A stretch of 34,375 bases of DNA. Origin: Desulfobacterales bacterium. GTDB taxonomy: Bacteria > Desulfobacterota > Desulfobulbia > Desulfobulbales > JAJRZW01. This document shows, one piece after another, positions 1-9,100 of this stretch (position 1 is its first letter; each line of letters begins with the position of its first letter). The DNA is taken from positions 1 to 34,375 of the forward strand of contig JALWTY010000294.1 of the NCBI GenBank assembly GCA_026993265.1. The letters are read 5' to 3'. The notes beneath the pieces were generated by a model that saw nothing but the letters and a program-made list of their open reading frames with translations, was not told where the DNA came from and ran no database searches. Made by a program: the position numbers and the translations under genes.

Positions 1-829
1 CGGCCGCCCTTTCCAGGGAGTGGACCAGTTCCGGCAGCATTCCGTCCACGTGCGCCCTGGCATCCGGCTCCGCAAGCCACAGTTCGACCCGGACCGCATC
101 CCCCAGGCCGCTCATCCTGACCCGCACCTCTCCCAGGGCCGAAAGCGCAAGAAACAGATCAACCGAAAGGACGCCGCTCCCTTCCCCGTCCCCGGACAAG
201 AACCATGCCCCGCCCCCCTGATCCCCGGCAAGGATGACGGGAAACACGAACAGGGCGCGGCCGGCCCCGGCAGCAGACTGGTTGAAACAGCGGACAAGGC
301 CGGAAAGCCTGTCATCACGCTCCGGGCGTCCCGAAGAATCGTCCTCCGTCCCATGCCGCATCACGCCGGCATCGCCATCCCTGCGGGAAAGCATGAAGGA
401 GACGAGCCGCAGCAGCGAAAGCGGATCCGCTTCCCGGCCGGCCGGCGCGCCGCCCACGGCCGCGAGCATGGAAAGGATCTCGGCGGAAAAGGCATCTACT
501 TCAACGGGATTTGCCTCGAAAACGGACAGCAGGCGTGAAAACAGTGCGGCCGCGCTGTTTTTTTCCTGCTGCGATGGCAGAAGAGAAAGCACCGGCGGCG
601 GTCCGGCGTCCCTGACAACGAGCATGAGTTCCTCGCCAGGGGCCAGCCCGACGGAAGTGCGGGCCGTCACCCGGCCGCCTTCCAGCTCCAAGATGAAGAC
701 CCCGTCACCGCCGGCCGCCACCCTGGCGGAGACGACGCGGCCAACGGCGAGCGGCGGCAACGGCCTAGCTGCACCCTGCCGTCCCGTTTCCGCCGCGGAC
801 GGGTGCAGGACAATGGTCGGGATCTTCAT
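1..829 (-). CDS. FliK C-terminal-domain-like hypothetical protein, 3' truncated at window edge
   Basis: Manual minus-strand translation from ATG at 829: MKIPTIVLHPSAAETGRQ...; open to the window edge without a stop, so not in the ORF track. The last visible residues (LGEVRVRMSGLGDAVRVELWLAEPDARAHVDGMLPELVHSLERAA) resemble the flagellar hook-length control C-terminal domain. Starts 5 nt after the stop of the upstream kinase gene. Confidence 0.6.
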   Translation of the reverse strand, partial: MKIPTIVLHPSAAETGRQGAARPLPPLAVGRVVSARVAAGGDGVFILELEGGRVTARTSVGLAPGEELMLVVRDAGPPPVLSLLPSQQEKNSAAALFSRLLSVFEANPVEVDAFSAEILSMLAAVGGAPAGREADPLSLLRLVSFMLSRRDGDAGVMRHGTEDDSSGRPERDDRLSGLVRCFNQSAAGAGRALFVFPVILAGDQGGGAWFLSGDGEGSGVLSVDLFLALSALGEVRVRMSGLGDAVRVELWLAEPDARAHVDGMLPELVHSLERAA

Positions 830-834
830 CGGGA

Positions 835-2805
835 TCAAGGCGCGGCCGCAGCCACGTCCCGGGCGGCGAGCGGCAGGGAAACCGTGGCGACCATGCCGCC
901 CTCGGGCTTGCTGCGGAAGGAGAACCCGCCGCCGTGGGCCTCGGCTATCTTGGAAACCAGGCTCAGCCCCATGCCGGTGCCATAGGTCTTGGTGGTGAAA
1001 AAGGGATCTGCCGCATGCTCGATATGGCCGTTCTTCATGCCGATGCCGGTGTCGTCCACCGCCACCCTCACCTCGCCACCGGCCGCCTCGGCCCTGACGG
1101 TCAGGACCCCGCCGTCGCTCATGGCTTCTACCGCATTCCTGAACAGGTGGAGAAACATCTGCCGCAGCCGTTCCGGATCGCCGTTGACCTGGATACCGTC
1201 GCTGACGTCAAACTCGAGCCTGACGCCGTTCTTCTCCATGGACTGCTGCACCAGAATCACGGTCTTGCGCAAAAGAGACGAAAGCACGACCCGCTCCACG
1301 TTCAGGTTGTCGGTCTCGACAAAGTCGAAGAGGTCGTTCATGGTCATCTCGATACGGCGGGCCTCCTTTGTGATGACGTTCAGGTACTTGAGCAGGTCGG
1401 CGTCGTCCACCTTGCGGGCCAGAATCCGCGCCACTCCGCCAATGGAGGCGACCGGGTTCCTGATCGCGTGAACGAGCTGGGCCGCCATCTGGCCGAGAGC
1501 GGTATAACGGTCCGAGGTGATGAGGAGGTCGCGGCTGCGGTCCAGTTCCCGGGTCAGCTCCTCGAGTTGTTTTATCTTGCGGTTCATCTCCATGTAGAGA
1601 TGGCTGTGTTCGATGGCGAGCGACGCCTGGCTGGCGAAAAGCTCCACCGCGTTTATCATTCCGTCGGTGATCGGCGCATTGGTTACGCAATTGTCAACGA
1701 TTATCACCCCGAACGACTGCCGCGGGGAAAAGAGCGGCACCACCACGAAGCTGTCGCAGCCAAGGATCTCTATGAGTTCATCCGGAACCGGCATGGGCTC
1801 CTCGGCCCGGTCCGCTGAACGGCGCTCCTCGCCGTTGAAGCCGCCGCCGGGGCGATGCCTGCGGTCCACACATACCGGGCGGCTGCCGTTCTCCCTGAGC
1901 ACCTTGATGCTGCGGCGCTCGTTAAGGGACTTGATGAGTATGTTGCCGGCATCCTCGACCGGAACCCTGATCCTGCGGACGATGCGGTTGGCCGGGGTAT
2001 CGTCGCGGCAGGTCTTGCGCAGGGCCTGAACCATATCGAGAAAGCCAAGCTGCCTTGCCTCCGTCTCGCTCCATATACGGCCGGCCTCCTCGTGACAGGC
2101 GGGGCCGATGGCCAGATGCCCGGCAAGCTCTCTGCCGCCACCGCTCAGCATAGCCAGGAAGGCGCGGTTGAACCCCAGGCCCTCCCTTGCGGTTATTCCA
2201 ACCAGAATGGCCTGGAGGATCTCGTCCACCTCAACGGTGCTGAGGTAGGCGGTGTTCATCTTTATGGAAAGGTGGTGGAGAACATTGATGCGGAAATGGG
2301 CGTTCTCCAGGTCTTCCTGGTAACGCCGGTTCTCGAAGACCAGGCGTCGTTTTTCCAGGGTTCGCCTGACCACGAACTGGATCTCGTTGCAGGTGGCAGG
2401 CTTGGAAAGGAAGTCGTCGGCGCCTTCACGGATGCACTCCATTGCCACCTTCAGGTCGGCGACCCCGGTGAGCATGACCACGGCCGCATCCGGGGTGCGT
2501 TCGACCACCTCTTTCAGAACCGAACGGCCGTCGCGGTCAGGCAGGCCGATGTCCAGCAGAACCAGAGCCACCTCGCACCGGTCCATGATCGCGAAAAGCT
2601 CGCTGCTGCTGCCAGCGCCCTCAACCGCAAACCCCATTGCGGACAGGTACTCGCACACGGTTTCCCTGATGTCCGGGTCGTCGTCGACCACCACCAGGCG
2701 CTCCCCGGCAAAGAGCAACTGGTCCGGCGCTATCGATATGTGCTGTCTGAGTCCAGAGACCGCGACGACCATGGGTTCGGTTCCGTTGTTTGCAGCGGTT
2801 TCCAT
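835..2805 (-). CDS. Hybrid response regulator / GAF / sensor histidine kinase
   Basis: N-terminal REC domain (LVVVDDDPDIRETVCEYL...LLDIGLPDRDG...LTG...KPA), central GAF-like region, HisKA H-box (LGQMAAQLVHAIRNPVASIGG), HATPase motifs (DDTGIGM, GTGMGLSLV). Confidence 0.9.
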   Translation of the reverse strand: METAANNGTEPMVVAVSGLRQHISIAPDQLLFAGERLVVVDDDPDIRETVCEYLSAMGFAVEGAGSSSELFAIMDRCEVALVLLDIGLPDRDGRSVLKEVVERTPDAAVVMLTGVADLKVAMECIREGADDFLSKPATCNEIQFVVRRTLEKRRLVFENRRYQEDLENAHFRINVLHHLSIKMNTAYLSTVEVDEILQAILVGITAREGLGFNRAFLAMLSGGGRELAGHLAIGPACHEEAGRIWSETEARQLGFLDMVQALRKTCRDDTPANRIVRRIRVPVEDAGNILIKSLNERRSIKVLRENGSRPVCVDRRHRPGGGFNGEERRSADRAEEPMPVPDELIEILGCDSFVVVPLFSPRQSFGVIIVDNCVTNAPITDGMINAVELFASQASLAIEHSHLYMEMNRKIKQLEELTRELDRSRDLLITSDRYTALGQMAAQLVHAIRNPVASIGGVARILARKVDDADLLKYLNVITKEARRIEMTMNDLFDFVETDNLNVERVVLSSLLRKTVILVQQSMEKNGVRLEFDVSDGIQVNGDPERLRQMFLHLFRNAVEAMSDGGVLTVRAEAAGGEVRVAVDDTGIGMKNGHIEHAADPFFTTKTYGTGMGLSLVSKIAEAHGGGFSFRSKPEGGMVATVSLPLAARDVAAAAP

Positions 2806-2895
2806 CCGGCCGCAGCCGAATGCGGCGGTGCGTCCTATCCAGTTTCAGGCTATTAAGCCGCAAAGGGTGATGTCAAGGGCAAGGCGTAAAACGGC

Positions 2896-2923
2896 GGAAG
2901 GCGCGCCCGCCGGCGCGCCTTCC
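2896..2923 (-). terminator. Putative intrinsic terminator downstream of the YeeE/YedE gene
   Basis: Perfect 12-bp stem GGAAGGCGCGCC-CGCC-GGCGCGCCTTCC; on the minus strand it is followed by GCCGTTTTACG, a short T-run. Confidence 0.55.
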
Positions 2924-2957
2924 TTACCGCTGTATCTGTTTTCCGGGATACCCGAGC

Positions 2958-4220
2958 TCACATGGGAACGATGAGCTTGTTGGAATCCTCGTTCCACTTG
3001 ACCACCACGTACCACGCTCCCATGGCCACGGCGATGAGCAGCAGGGTGCCGCCGTAGCCGAGGAAGGTGTCGGGCATGTAGACGAATTTGCCGAGCTTGC
3101 CGGCGAAAACCAGAAGTTTTTCGGTATCGGCCTCCTCGAGAAAATCGGCCCAGGCGTCGCGGCCCTCGAAGTCCATGGCCTTGAACCAGGCGGTCATCAG
3201 CGAGTTGGCCACACCGAAGAAGGGAACCACGATCCACAGCTTGATCTGCCCCTCGCCGACCCGCCACAGGGTGCCGGTGCCGCAGCCGCCGGCGAACATG
3301 GCGCCGAGCCCGAAGATAATGCCGCCAACAAAGCCGCCCCAGCCAAAGGTACCGCGCACGTAATGGATGGGATTGGCGAGCCCGCCGGCCTTGAGGACCG
3401 TGACCCCGGCCGCGACCAGGAACACGCTCAGGGCGACCGCCTTGGCCAGGGTGCAGTCGCCGGTCATATGCGGCTCACGAAAGCCCTGGATCATGCACCA
3501 GCGTCCCCGGTGCATGGTGTAGCCGAGCCCGGCTGATATCAGCAGGATGCCGCCCATCTTGGAGAGGTACTCGTTGTCGCTGGCAGAGTAATTGTATGCG
3601 CCCCATATCATCCAGGCCAGGGCGAGAAGCCCGAGGACGATCTTGAGGCCGAAGGGCATTTCAAAGGTCTTGGCCCCGCCGGAGCCCCAGGAGATATGCT
3701 CCATCTCCAGGTAAAGGCACTTCAGGCCGGCCACCGCGCCGATGACCAGGCCGGCCCACATGGCGAAACCGCTGGCCGAGAGATTGCCGATGGCGTTGTA
3801 GAAGCCGCCGACGTTGCAGCCGCCGGCAAGGGCAGCGCCCACGCCCATGAGTATGCCGGCGAGTACCGCCTTCACCATCTCGCGGTATGGCGGAATCCGG
3901 AAGGCAAAGTCATTGCCAAGGCAGGCGGAGACAAAGGCGCCGCCGACAAAGCCGAGACCGATGATGGAGCCGGAATTGGCGGTAATCGCCTTGGGAGCGC
4001 CATCCTCGAACATGTCAAAGGGATTGAAGCCGAGACCGTAGAGGATCCAGTCACCCCAGTTGCGCACTGCGCCGACCGCGCCCCACGGACGCATCCAGGC
4101 AAGGATCAGGACGCTCAGGAAGGCGACGATTATCCCTGCGGTGTAGGCGTTCCACTCCTCCTGACACAGCCCCTTGTAAAGTTCCTTCAGCTTTGCGCCG
4201 AAACCGCTGCCAGCACTCAT
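2958..4220 (-). CDS. YeeE/YedE family sulfur-compound transporter, 420 aa
   Basis: Multi-TM protein with duplicated Sulf_transp-like motifs (GAALAGGCNVGGFYNAIG; GAMFAGGCGTGTLWRVGEGQ). Confidence 0.85.
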   Translation of the reverse strand: MSAGSGFGAKLKELYKGLCQEEWNAYTAGIIVAFLSVLILAWMRPWGAVGAVRNWGDWILYGLGFNPFDMFEDGAPKAITANSGSIIGLGFVGGAFVSACLGNDFAFRIPPYREMVKAVLAGILMGVGAALAGGCNVGGFYNAIGNLSASGFAMWAGLVIGAVAGLKCLYLEMEHISWGSGGAKTFEMPFGLKIVLGLLALAWMIWGAYNYSASDNEYLSKMGGILLISAGLGYTMHRGRWCMIQGFREPHMTGDCTLAKAVALSVFLVAAGVTVLKAGGLANPIHYVRGTFGWGGFVGGIIFGLGAMFAGGCGTGTLWRVGEGQIKLWIVVPFFGVANSLMTAWFKAMDFEGRDAWADFLEEADTEKLLVFAGKLGKFVYMPDTFLGYGGTLLLIAVAMGAWYVVVKWNEDSNKLIVPM

Positions 4221-4611
4221 AGCTCCCTCCTGGAAATTTCTGTGTTGTCATTAACTGTCCGGCGGGCATGCAGCCGTAGCCCGATCGGATGTTTGTAACA
4301 TTTTGACGAACTCGCAACAAACGGCGGCCCCGCCGCTCCGCCCACGTGATTTCAGCGAGACACCGGGACCGCGGCAGAATCGCATGTTACGGTTCCGTCA
4401 ACATTTCCTGACCTTTGCGAGATTTTCTATTACACGCAGGGGATTTTTTTGTCAAGCAGCCTTCATTTCATCCCCGGCCGGCGTACGACATTGTAACACC
4501 ACCACCCCCTTCCGGCCCACCCGGCGACAGCCGGGATTTCCCTTGCCCCACAAGAGATTGCCAAGGAAACGCGCATGCGGCTCCGCCACTGAATGGCGGC
4601 TCACTTTCGCC

Positions 4612-4638
4612 TTGACAGGCATGAGCAATCCTGTTAAT
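4612..4638 (+). promoter_or_regulatory. Candidate sigma70-like promoter for the tusA/dsrE cluster
   Basis: Consensus TTGACA at 4612-4617, weak -10 candidate (GTTAAT, 4633-4638, 15-nt spacer), about 140 nt upstream of the tusA-like start. Confidence 0.25.
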
Positions 4639-4776
4639 CAGGAGCTTCATAAATAAATGTAAATAACTGCCGGACGACTCCAACGAAACGGTTCTGCCGG
4701 CCACGGCAACCCGCGAACCAGGCAGGATGGAGGTTCTGCCAGCCAACCAAACGAGAAGCTTAAGGAGGAGACAACC

Positions 4777-5028
4777 ATGAGCAAGATCGCCCCCGACGGA
4801 ATCACCCCGGACCGCACCCTCGACGCCAAGGGCCTGAGCTGCCCCATGCCGCTTCTGCGGACCAAGAAGGAGATCGACAAGATCGACTCCGGCCAGATTC
4901 TCGAGATCCTCGGCACCGACCCCGGTTCCCGCAACGACCTCCCCGGCTGGTGCGAGCGCAGCGGCCACGAGTACATGGGCGAGAAGGAAGATGACGGCTT
5001 CTTCCGCTTCTACATCAAGAAGGGTTGA
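4777..5028 (+). CDS. TusA-family sulfurtransferase
   Basis: TusA/SirA signature LDAKGLSCPMPLLRTKKEIDKI with CPxP; AAGGAGGAGA Shine-Dalgarno upstream. Confidence 0.88.
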   Translation: MSKIAPDGITPDRTLDAKGLSCPMPLLRTKKEIDKIDSGQILEILGTDPGSRNDLPGWCERSGHEYMGEKEDDGFFRFYIKKG

Positions 5029-5116
5029 TGCAAGGTCACCTTTCCCGGCAAAGACATGACGGCGCACCGGCGGATTCTCCATCGGTGCGCCGCGGATTTT
5101 AACTGGAGGAAAACAA

Positions 5117-5431
5117 ATGGCAAAGAGTCTCGGAATATTTGTAACCAATCCCGACAACTGGCGCCATGTGATGGGCATCACCAAGGCTGCCAAGGCCAAG
5201 GGCTGCAAGGTCAAGGTCTTCTTCACTTGGACCGCGACCCATAACTCCAAGCTGCCCGACTTCCCGGAGCTGTGCAAGCTCGCCGACGACGTCTCCATCT
5301 GCGTGGACAGCTACGCCAAGCAGGGCTATGACCGCAACGACGTGCCCGCAGGGCTCGAGCCAAACAAGATGGCCACCCAGGCCCAGCACGGCGAGATCAT
5401 AGAGGACTACGACTGCTACCTGAGCCTGTAA
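5117..5431 (+). CDS. DsrE-like small protein
   Basis: 104 aa, MAKSLGIFVTNPDNWRHVMGITKAAKAKGCKVKVFFTW...; DsrE-like fold pattern inferred from sequence and gene neighbourhood; AACTGGAGGAAA ribosome binding site. Confidence 0.7.
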   Translation: MAKSLGIFVTNPDNWRHVMGITKAAKAKGCKVKVFFTWTATHNSKLPDFPELCKLADDVSICVDSYAKQGYDRNDVPAGLEPNKMATQAQHGEIIEDYDCYLSL

Positions 5432-5446
5432 GAAGGAGGGATAAAA

Positions 5447-5749
5447 ATGGAGTACAAAAAAGTCTGCTTCATGTACCGTAACAAGGATTACGCCATCGAC
5501 GGCATCCGCTCCGCCCTCGGGCTCGCGGTAGAGAACATGTATTCATACGGCGTGGTCATGGACTGTGAACTGGAGCCCCTTGACGAGCACAACCAGGAAA
5601 GCGTCGAGATGCTCCGCGACATGGAGGGCGAAATCTACACCACCGTGCCCGCCAATGTCGACAAGTGCGGTTTCGAGCCCATCACCATCGAGGAGCTGGG
5701 CGAAAAGCTGCGCGACATGACCATCATCATTCCTTACGGACTCAAGTAA
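5447..5749 (+). CDS. DsrE/DsrF-like small protein
   Basis: 100 aa, MEYKKVCFMYRNKDYAIDGIRSALGLAVENMYSYGVVMDCELEP...; follows the previous DsrE-like gene by 15 nt with an AAGGAGGG Shine-Dalgarno. Confidence 0.65.
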   Translation: MEYKKVCFMYRNKDYAIDGIRSALGLAVENMYSYGVVMDCELEPLDEHNQESVEMLRDMEGEIYTTVPANVDKCGFEPITIEELGEKLRDMTIIIPYGLK

Positions 5750-5776
5750 ATAAGAAAGAGCACGGGAGCATACGCC

Positions 5777-5950
5777 ATGAAAATACTGAACATCTACCGT
5801 TCCGAGCCTGACGACACGGTGAAGAAACTGGTCGAGATCGTCACCCGCGACCGGGAGAGCGAGGACTTCGACCTCAACGTCGAAAACCCCGATTACGACG
5901 CCCTGGTCGACAAGATTCTCGAGGCCGACCAGACCATCTGCTGGTGGTAA
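5777..5950 (+). CDS. 57-aa small protein, possible DsrH/TusB-like partner
   Basis: Manual translation: MKILNIYRSEPDDTVKKLVEIVTRDRESEDFDLNVENPDYDALVDKILEADQTICWW*. Absent from the ORF track (too short). Begins 27 nt after the preceding CDS in a consistent operon. Confidence 0.65.
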   Translation: MKILNIYRSEPDDTVKKLVEIVTRDRESEDFDLNVENPDYDALVDKILEADQTICWW

Positions 5951-6086
5951 AGGCCCAGCGGCGGCGCATCTTTGCCCGTTTCCCCCTGCTTGCGTACCGT
6001 GTGTACGCGGCGCAGGCGTAAACGGACAAACCTGCACCACCGCTGAACCTTTACCGCGGTGGTGTTTGCCTTGCTTTTTTTGCTCG

Positions 6087-6124
6087 AAACGGCCCGGCTT
6101 TGCCGGGCCGTTTCTCGTTTTTTT
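6087..6124 (+). terminator. Rho-independent terminator
   Basis: Perfect 12-bp stem AAACGGCCCGGC-TTT-GCCGGGCCGTTT followed by CTCGTTTTTTT. A second hairpin (ACCACCGC...GCGGTGGT) lies just upstream at about 6037-6063. Confidence 0.88.
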
Positions 6125-6297
6125 GCCCCAAGACAGGTGGGTAAGTCTTGAAATGACAGGTTTTGCCATGGTCTGACCGATGGGGCCCCTCCCCCCCTGC
6201 AAAAAAACCGTTTTCATTTCCGTTCGCTCTTTCCCTATACTTTTCCCATGGAGGTTGTTTCGGGGAATTCATCAACTCTTTGTCTTGGGGGGAAACC

Positions 6298-7176
6298 ATG
6301 AGCAGAAAGAAAACTTTCGCCGCCGTCATCACCGTTGTCATTGCGATCGGGCTCGCCTTGCCGGCATGGGCCGGAGGATTCATCCACATCGCCGGTTCTT
6401 CCACGGTCCGGCCCATCTCCCAGGCGGCCGCGGCCAAATTCGGCCCGGCCCACGGGGTCAAGTTCAGGATCGAGGGCGGCGGCTCCAGCCACGGGGTCAA
6501 GAGTGTGGCCACCGGCAAGGTGGACATCGGCAACGCCTCCCGCAACATCAAGAAGAGCGAGCTGGCCAAGTGGCCTTCCCTCGTGCCCCACACCGTGGGC
6601 TACGACGGGGTGACCATCATCCTCAACAAGGACGTGGGCATCACCGCCCTCACACATGACCAGATCCAGAGGATCTACATGGGCGAGATCACCAACTGGA
6701 AGGAGATCGGCGGCCCGGACGAGCCCATCAGCCTGATCGCCAAGGAGGAGGGCCGCTCCACCCTGGAGCTCTTCCTCAAGTACGCCGGGATCGAGGGCAA
6801 GGAGGTCGACGGCGGCAAACACATGGTCCACGCCCGCAAGGGCACCGACGGGTGGTCCTCGGTCAAGGCCCGGATCATCGGCGCCAACCGCCAGGCCCTG
6901 GTCCAGGTGGCCAACAAGCGCGGCGCCATCGGCTACGTCTCCATCGGCGACGCCCTCGCCTTTGCCGCGAAGACCGGCAAGATCGTCCTCCCCACGGTGG
7001 ACGGGGTCGCGGCCACGGTCGCCAACGTCAAGAACCGCTCCTTCCCCATCACCCGGCCCCTCAACATGATCACCAACGGCCCGGCCGCCGGCGTGGCCAA
7101 GGACTTCATCGACTTCTGCCTCTCTCCCGAGGGCCAGAAGATCGTGGCCAAGAAGAACTTCGTGCCGGTGCACTGA
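6298..7176 (+). CDS. PstS-like phosphate-type ABC transporter substrate-binding protein
   Basis: Signal peptide ([25 protein letters not shown]) then [46 protein letters not shown], typical of the PstS/PBP-like family. Start chosen at 6298 rather than ORF-track 6163. Confidence 0.85.
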   Translation: MSRKKTFAAVITVVIAIGLALPAWAGGFIHIAGSSTVRPISQAAAAKFGPAHGVKFRIEGGGSSHGVKSVATGKVDIGNASRNIKKSELAKWPSLVPHTVGYDGVTIILNKDVGITALTHDQIQRIYMGEITNWKEIGGPDEPISLIAKEEGRSTLELFLKYAGIEGKEVDGGKHMVHARKGTDGWSSVKARIIGANRQALVQVANKRGAIGYVSIGDALAFAAKTGKIVLPTVDGVAATVANVKNRSFPITRPLNMITNGPAAGVAKDFIDFCLSPEGQKIVAKKNFVPVH

Positions 7177-7192
7177 AAAACGCCTTCACAAG

Positions 7193-7217
7193 CGCCCGGG
7201 GGGCCGGCCCCCGGGCG
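7193..7217 (+). other. GC-rich hairpin between pstS-like gene and MCP gene
   Basis: 10-bp perfect stem CGCCCGGGGG-GCCGG-CCCCCGGGCG without a following T-run. Confidence 0.5.
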
Positions 7218-7243
7218 TCCATCTCGCCCGAGGGAGTCCGGCC

Positions 7244-8752
7244 ATGAAGATAAGCCGTCTGCGTGTCCCCTTTGCCTGGAACCTGTTCTTCAACAGCGCC
7301 ACCGTCGTCGTCATCATCCTCGTACTCGCCGCCACCGGGATAAAACAGTTCTCCGACCTGCTCCGGGCCAACGCCGCCCTGCGGGCCCATTCCGACGCGG
7401 TCACCCGGCTCGAGAACACCATGATCCGGGCCAGGCTCATGGGGCTCGCCTCCGGTCTCATCGCCAACACCAGCGGTTCCCCGCCCGATCCCCAGATCAG
7501 CATGAAGAAACTCAAGGAGATGCAGGGCCGGATAAACGCCGAACTCGCCTTCCTCGAAAAGAGCCCGGTCACCCGGGCCATCGGCCAGGCGGACAAGGTC
7601 GCCGAGGTCGGCAGAAGCGCCCGGGCCTACCTGAAAAAGGCCCTCCACACCTATGAGCTGATGAACGAAGGCGAGATCCTCGACGCCTCCACCAACGAGG
7701 CAGAGCTCGCCAAGACCGATTTCGACCGGGCCCTGACAGCGATCTCGCAGATAAAGAAGGCGAGCCTTGCCGGGCTGGAAAAGACCATGCGGACCAAGGA
7801 ACGGTTGATCAAGAAACGCTTCACCCTCATCGGGGGCATCGCCGTCCTCATCGCCATCCTCGGCGGGTATGTCCTCTACCGCAGCGCCCAACGCGACATC
7901 TACTCGCCGGTCAGGAGGCTGATCGAACGGCTGAACCGTGCGAGCGCGGCGGTCAGCAACGGCGCCGGCAGCATCAACGCATCATCCACCAGCCTGGCCG
8001 AGGACGCCTCCCGCCAGGCAGCGAGCCTGGAAGAGGTCTCGGCCACGGTGGAGGAACTCACCACCACCAGCCGGATGAACGCCGACAACTCCAGCGAGGC
8101 CAACCGCCTGATCCGCAAGACCATCGAGGTGGTGGACGAGGCGATCCGTTCCATGGATGAACTCACCAGCGCGATGATGGCCATTGCCGAGGCCAGCTCC
8201 GACACCAGCAAGATCATCAAGACCATCGACGAGATCGCCTTCCAGACCAACCTCTTGGCCCTGAACGCGGCGGTGGAGGCGGCCCGGGCCGGCGAGGCCG
8301 GGGCCGGGTTCGCGGTGGTGGCCGAGGAGGTGCGCAGCCTGGCCATGCGCAGCGCCGAGGCGGCCAACTCCACCTCCAGCCTGATCGAGACCACCGGGGA
8401 GAGAGTGGAACGGGGCACCGCCCTGGTCACCAGGACCAAGGCGGCCTTCGATCAGGTGGTGAGCGGGGTCAAGGACAGCGCCCAGCTGGCCGAGGACATC
8501 AACCGCGCCTCCGACCAGCAGGCCCAGGGGGTTGAGCAGATCAACCAGGCCGTGGCCAACATCGACCATGTCACCCAGCAGAACGCGGCCAACGCTGAGG
8601 AGCTCTCGGCTACGGCCCAGGAAATGAGCGCCCAGTCGGAAGAGCTCCGGGCCGTGCTCAACGAGCTTGTGAGCATGGTGGGAAGCAGGGAGCGGAATGA
8701 AGACGCTGGCGCGACCGGGAGGGGTAAGGTAAAGCTGATCACCCAGGACTGA
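7244..8752 (+). CDS. Methyl-accepting chemotaxis protein
   Basis: Two TM segments flanking a periplasmic helical domain; MCP hairpin tip [45 protein letters not shown]. Confidence 0.95.
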   Translation: MKISRLRVPFAWNLFFNSATVVVIILVLAATGIKQFSDLLRANAALRAHSDAVTRLENTMIRARLMGLASGLIANTSGSPPDPQISMKKLKEMQGRINAELAFLEKSPVTRAIGQADKVAEVGRSARAYLKKALHTYELMNEGEILDASTNEAELAKTDFDRALTAISQIKKASLAGLEKTMRTKERLIKKRFTLIGGIAVLIAILGGYVLYRSAQRDIYSPVRRLIERLNRASAAVSNGAGSINASSTSLAEDASRQAASLEEVSATVEELTTTSRMNADNSSEANRLIRKTIEVVDEAIRSMDELTSAMMAIAEASSDTSKIIKTIDEIAFQTNLLALNAAVEAARAGEAGAGFAVVAEEVRSLAMRSAEAANSTSSLIETTGERVERGTALVTRTKAAFDQVVSGVKDSAQLAEDINRASDQQAQGVEQINQAVANIDHVTQQNAANAEELSATAQEMSAQSEELRAVLNELVSMVGSRERNEDAGATGRGKVKLITQD

Positions 8753-8764
8753 TCCTGACCGTGC

Positions 8765-9100
8765 CTACGCCTTTATCATCTCCTCTTCCAGCATCCGGTC
8801 GATGAAGTCGAGAAGGTAGGCGCGCTGGCCGGGGGTGGCGTAGGCGATGCAGTTGCAGTGCAGGTTCGAGCGGTTGCGGACGAGAAGCTCAAAACTCGCC
8901 GCCCGTTCGGTGAGCTCCACCGCCATCGCGTAGGGGCCGCATTCGTCAATGTGCTCCTGCTGCCGCTCCGAAAGAAGACTCTCCGGCAGGTCTATCCAGA
9001 ACAGCCCGCCCATCTCCGCAGGCCTGGCGGTTCTATGAAGATAGTTCTCTATGTTGACCCGCTCCTCACGGGAGAGATCGTCAATCAGAAACTGCCGCAT
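8765..9100 (-). CDS. Hypothetical protein, 111 aa, overlapping the gspD 3' end
   Basis: MRQFLIDDLSREERVNIENYLHRTARPAEMGGLFWIDLPESLL...; start overlaps the stop region of gspD by 20 nt on the same strand. Confidence 0.7.
   Translation of the reverse strand: MRQFLIDDLSREERVNIENYLHRTARPAEMGGLFWIDLPESLLSERQQEHIDECGPYAMAVELTERAASFELLVRNRSNLHCNCIAYATPGQRAYLLDFIDRMLEEEMIKA

Noticed and set aside
234-998. Plus-strand ORFs at 20-538 and 234-998
   Set aside because: Antisense to the minus-strand FliK-C-like frame and the kinase gene; low-complexity Ser/Arg-rich translations.
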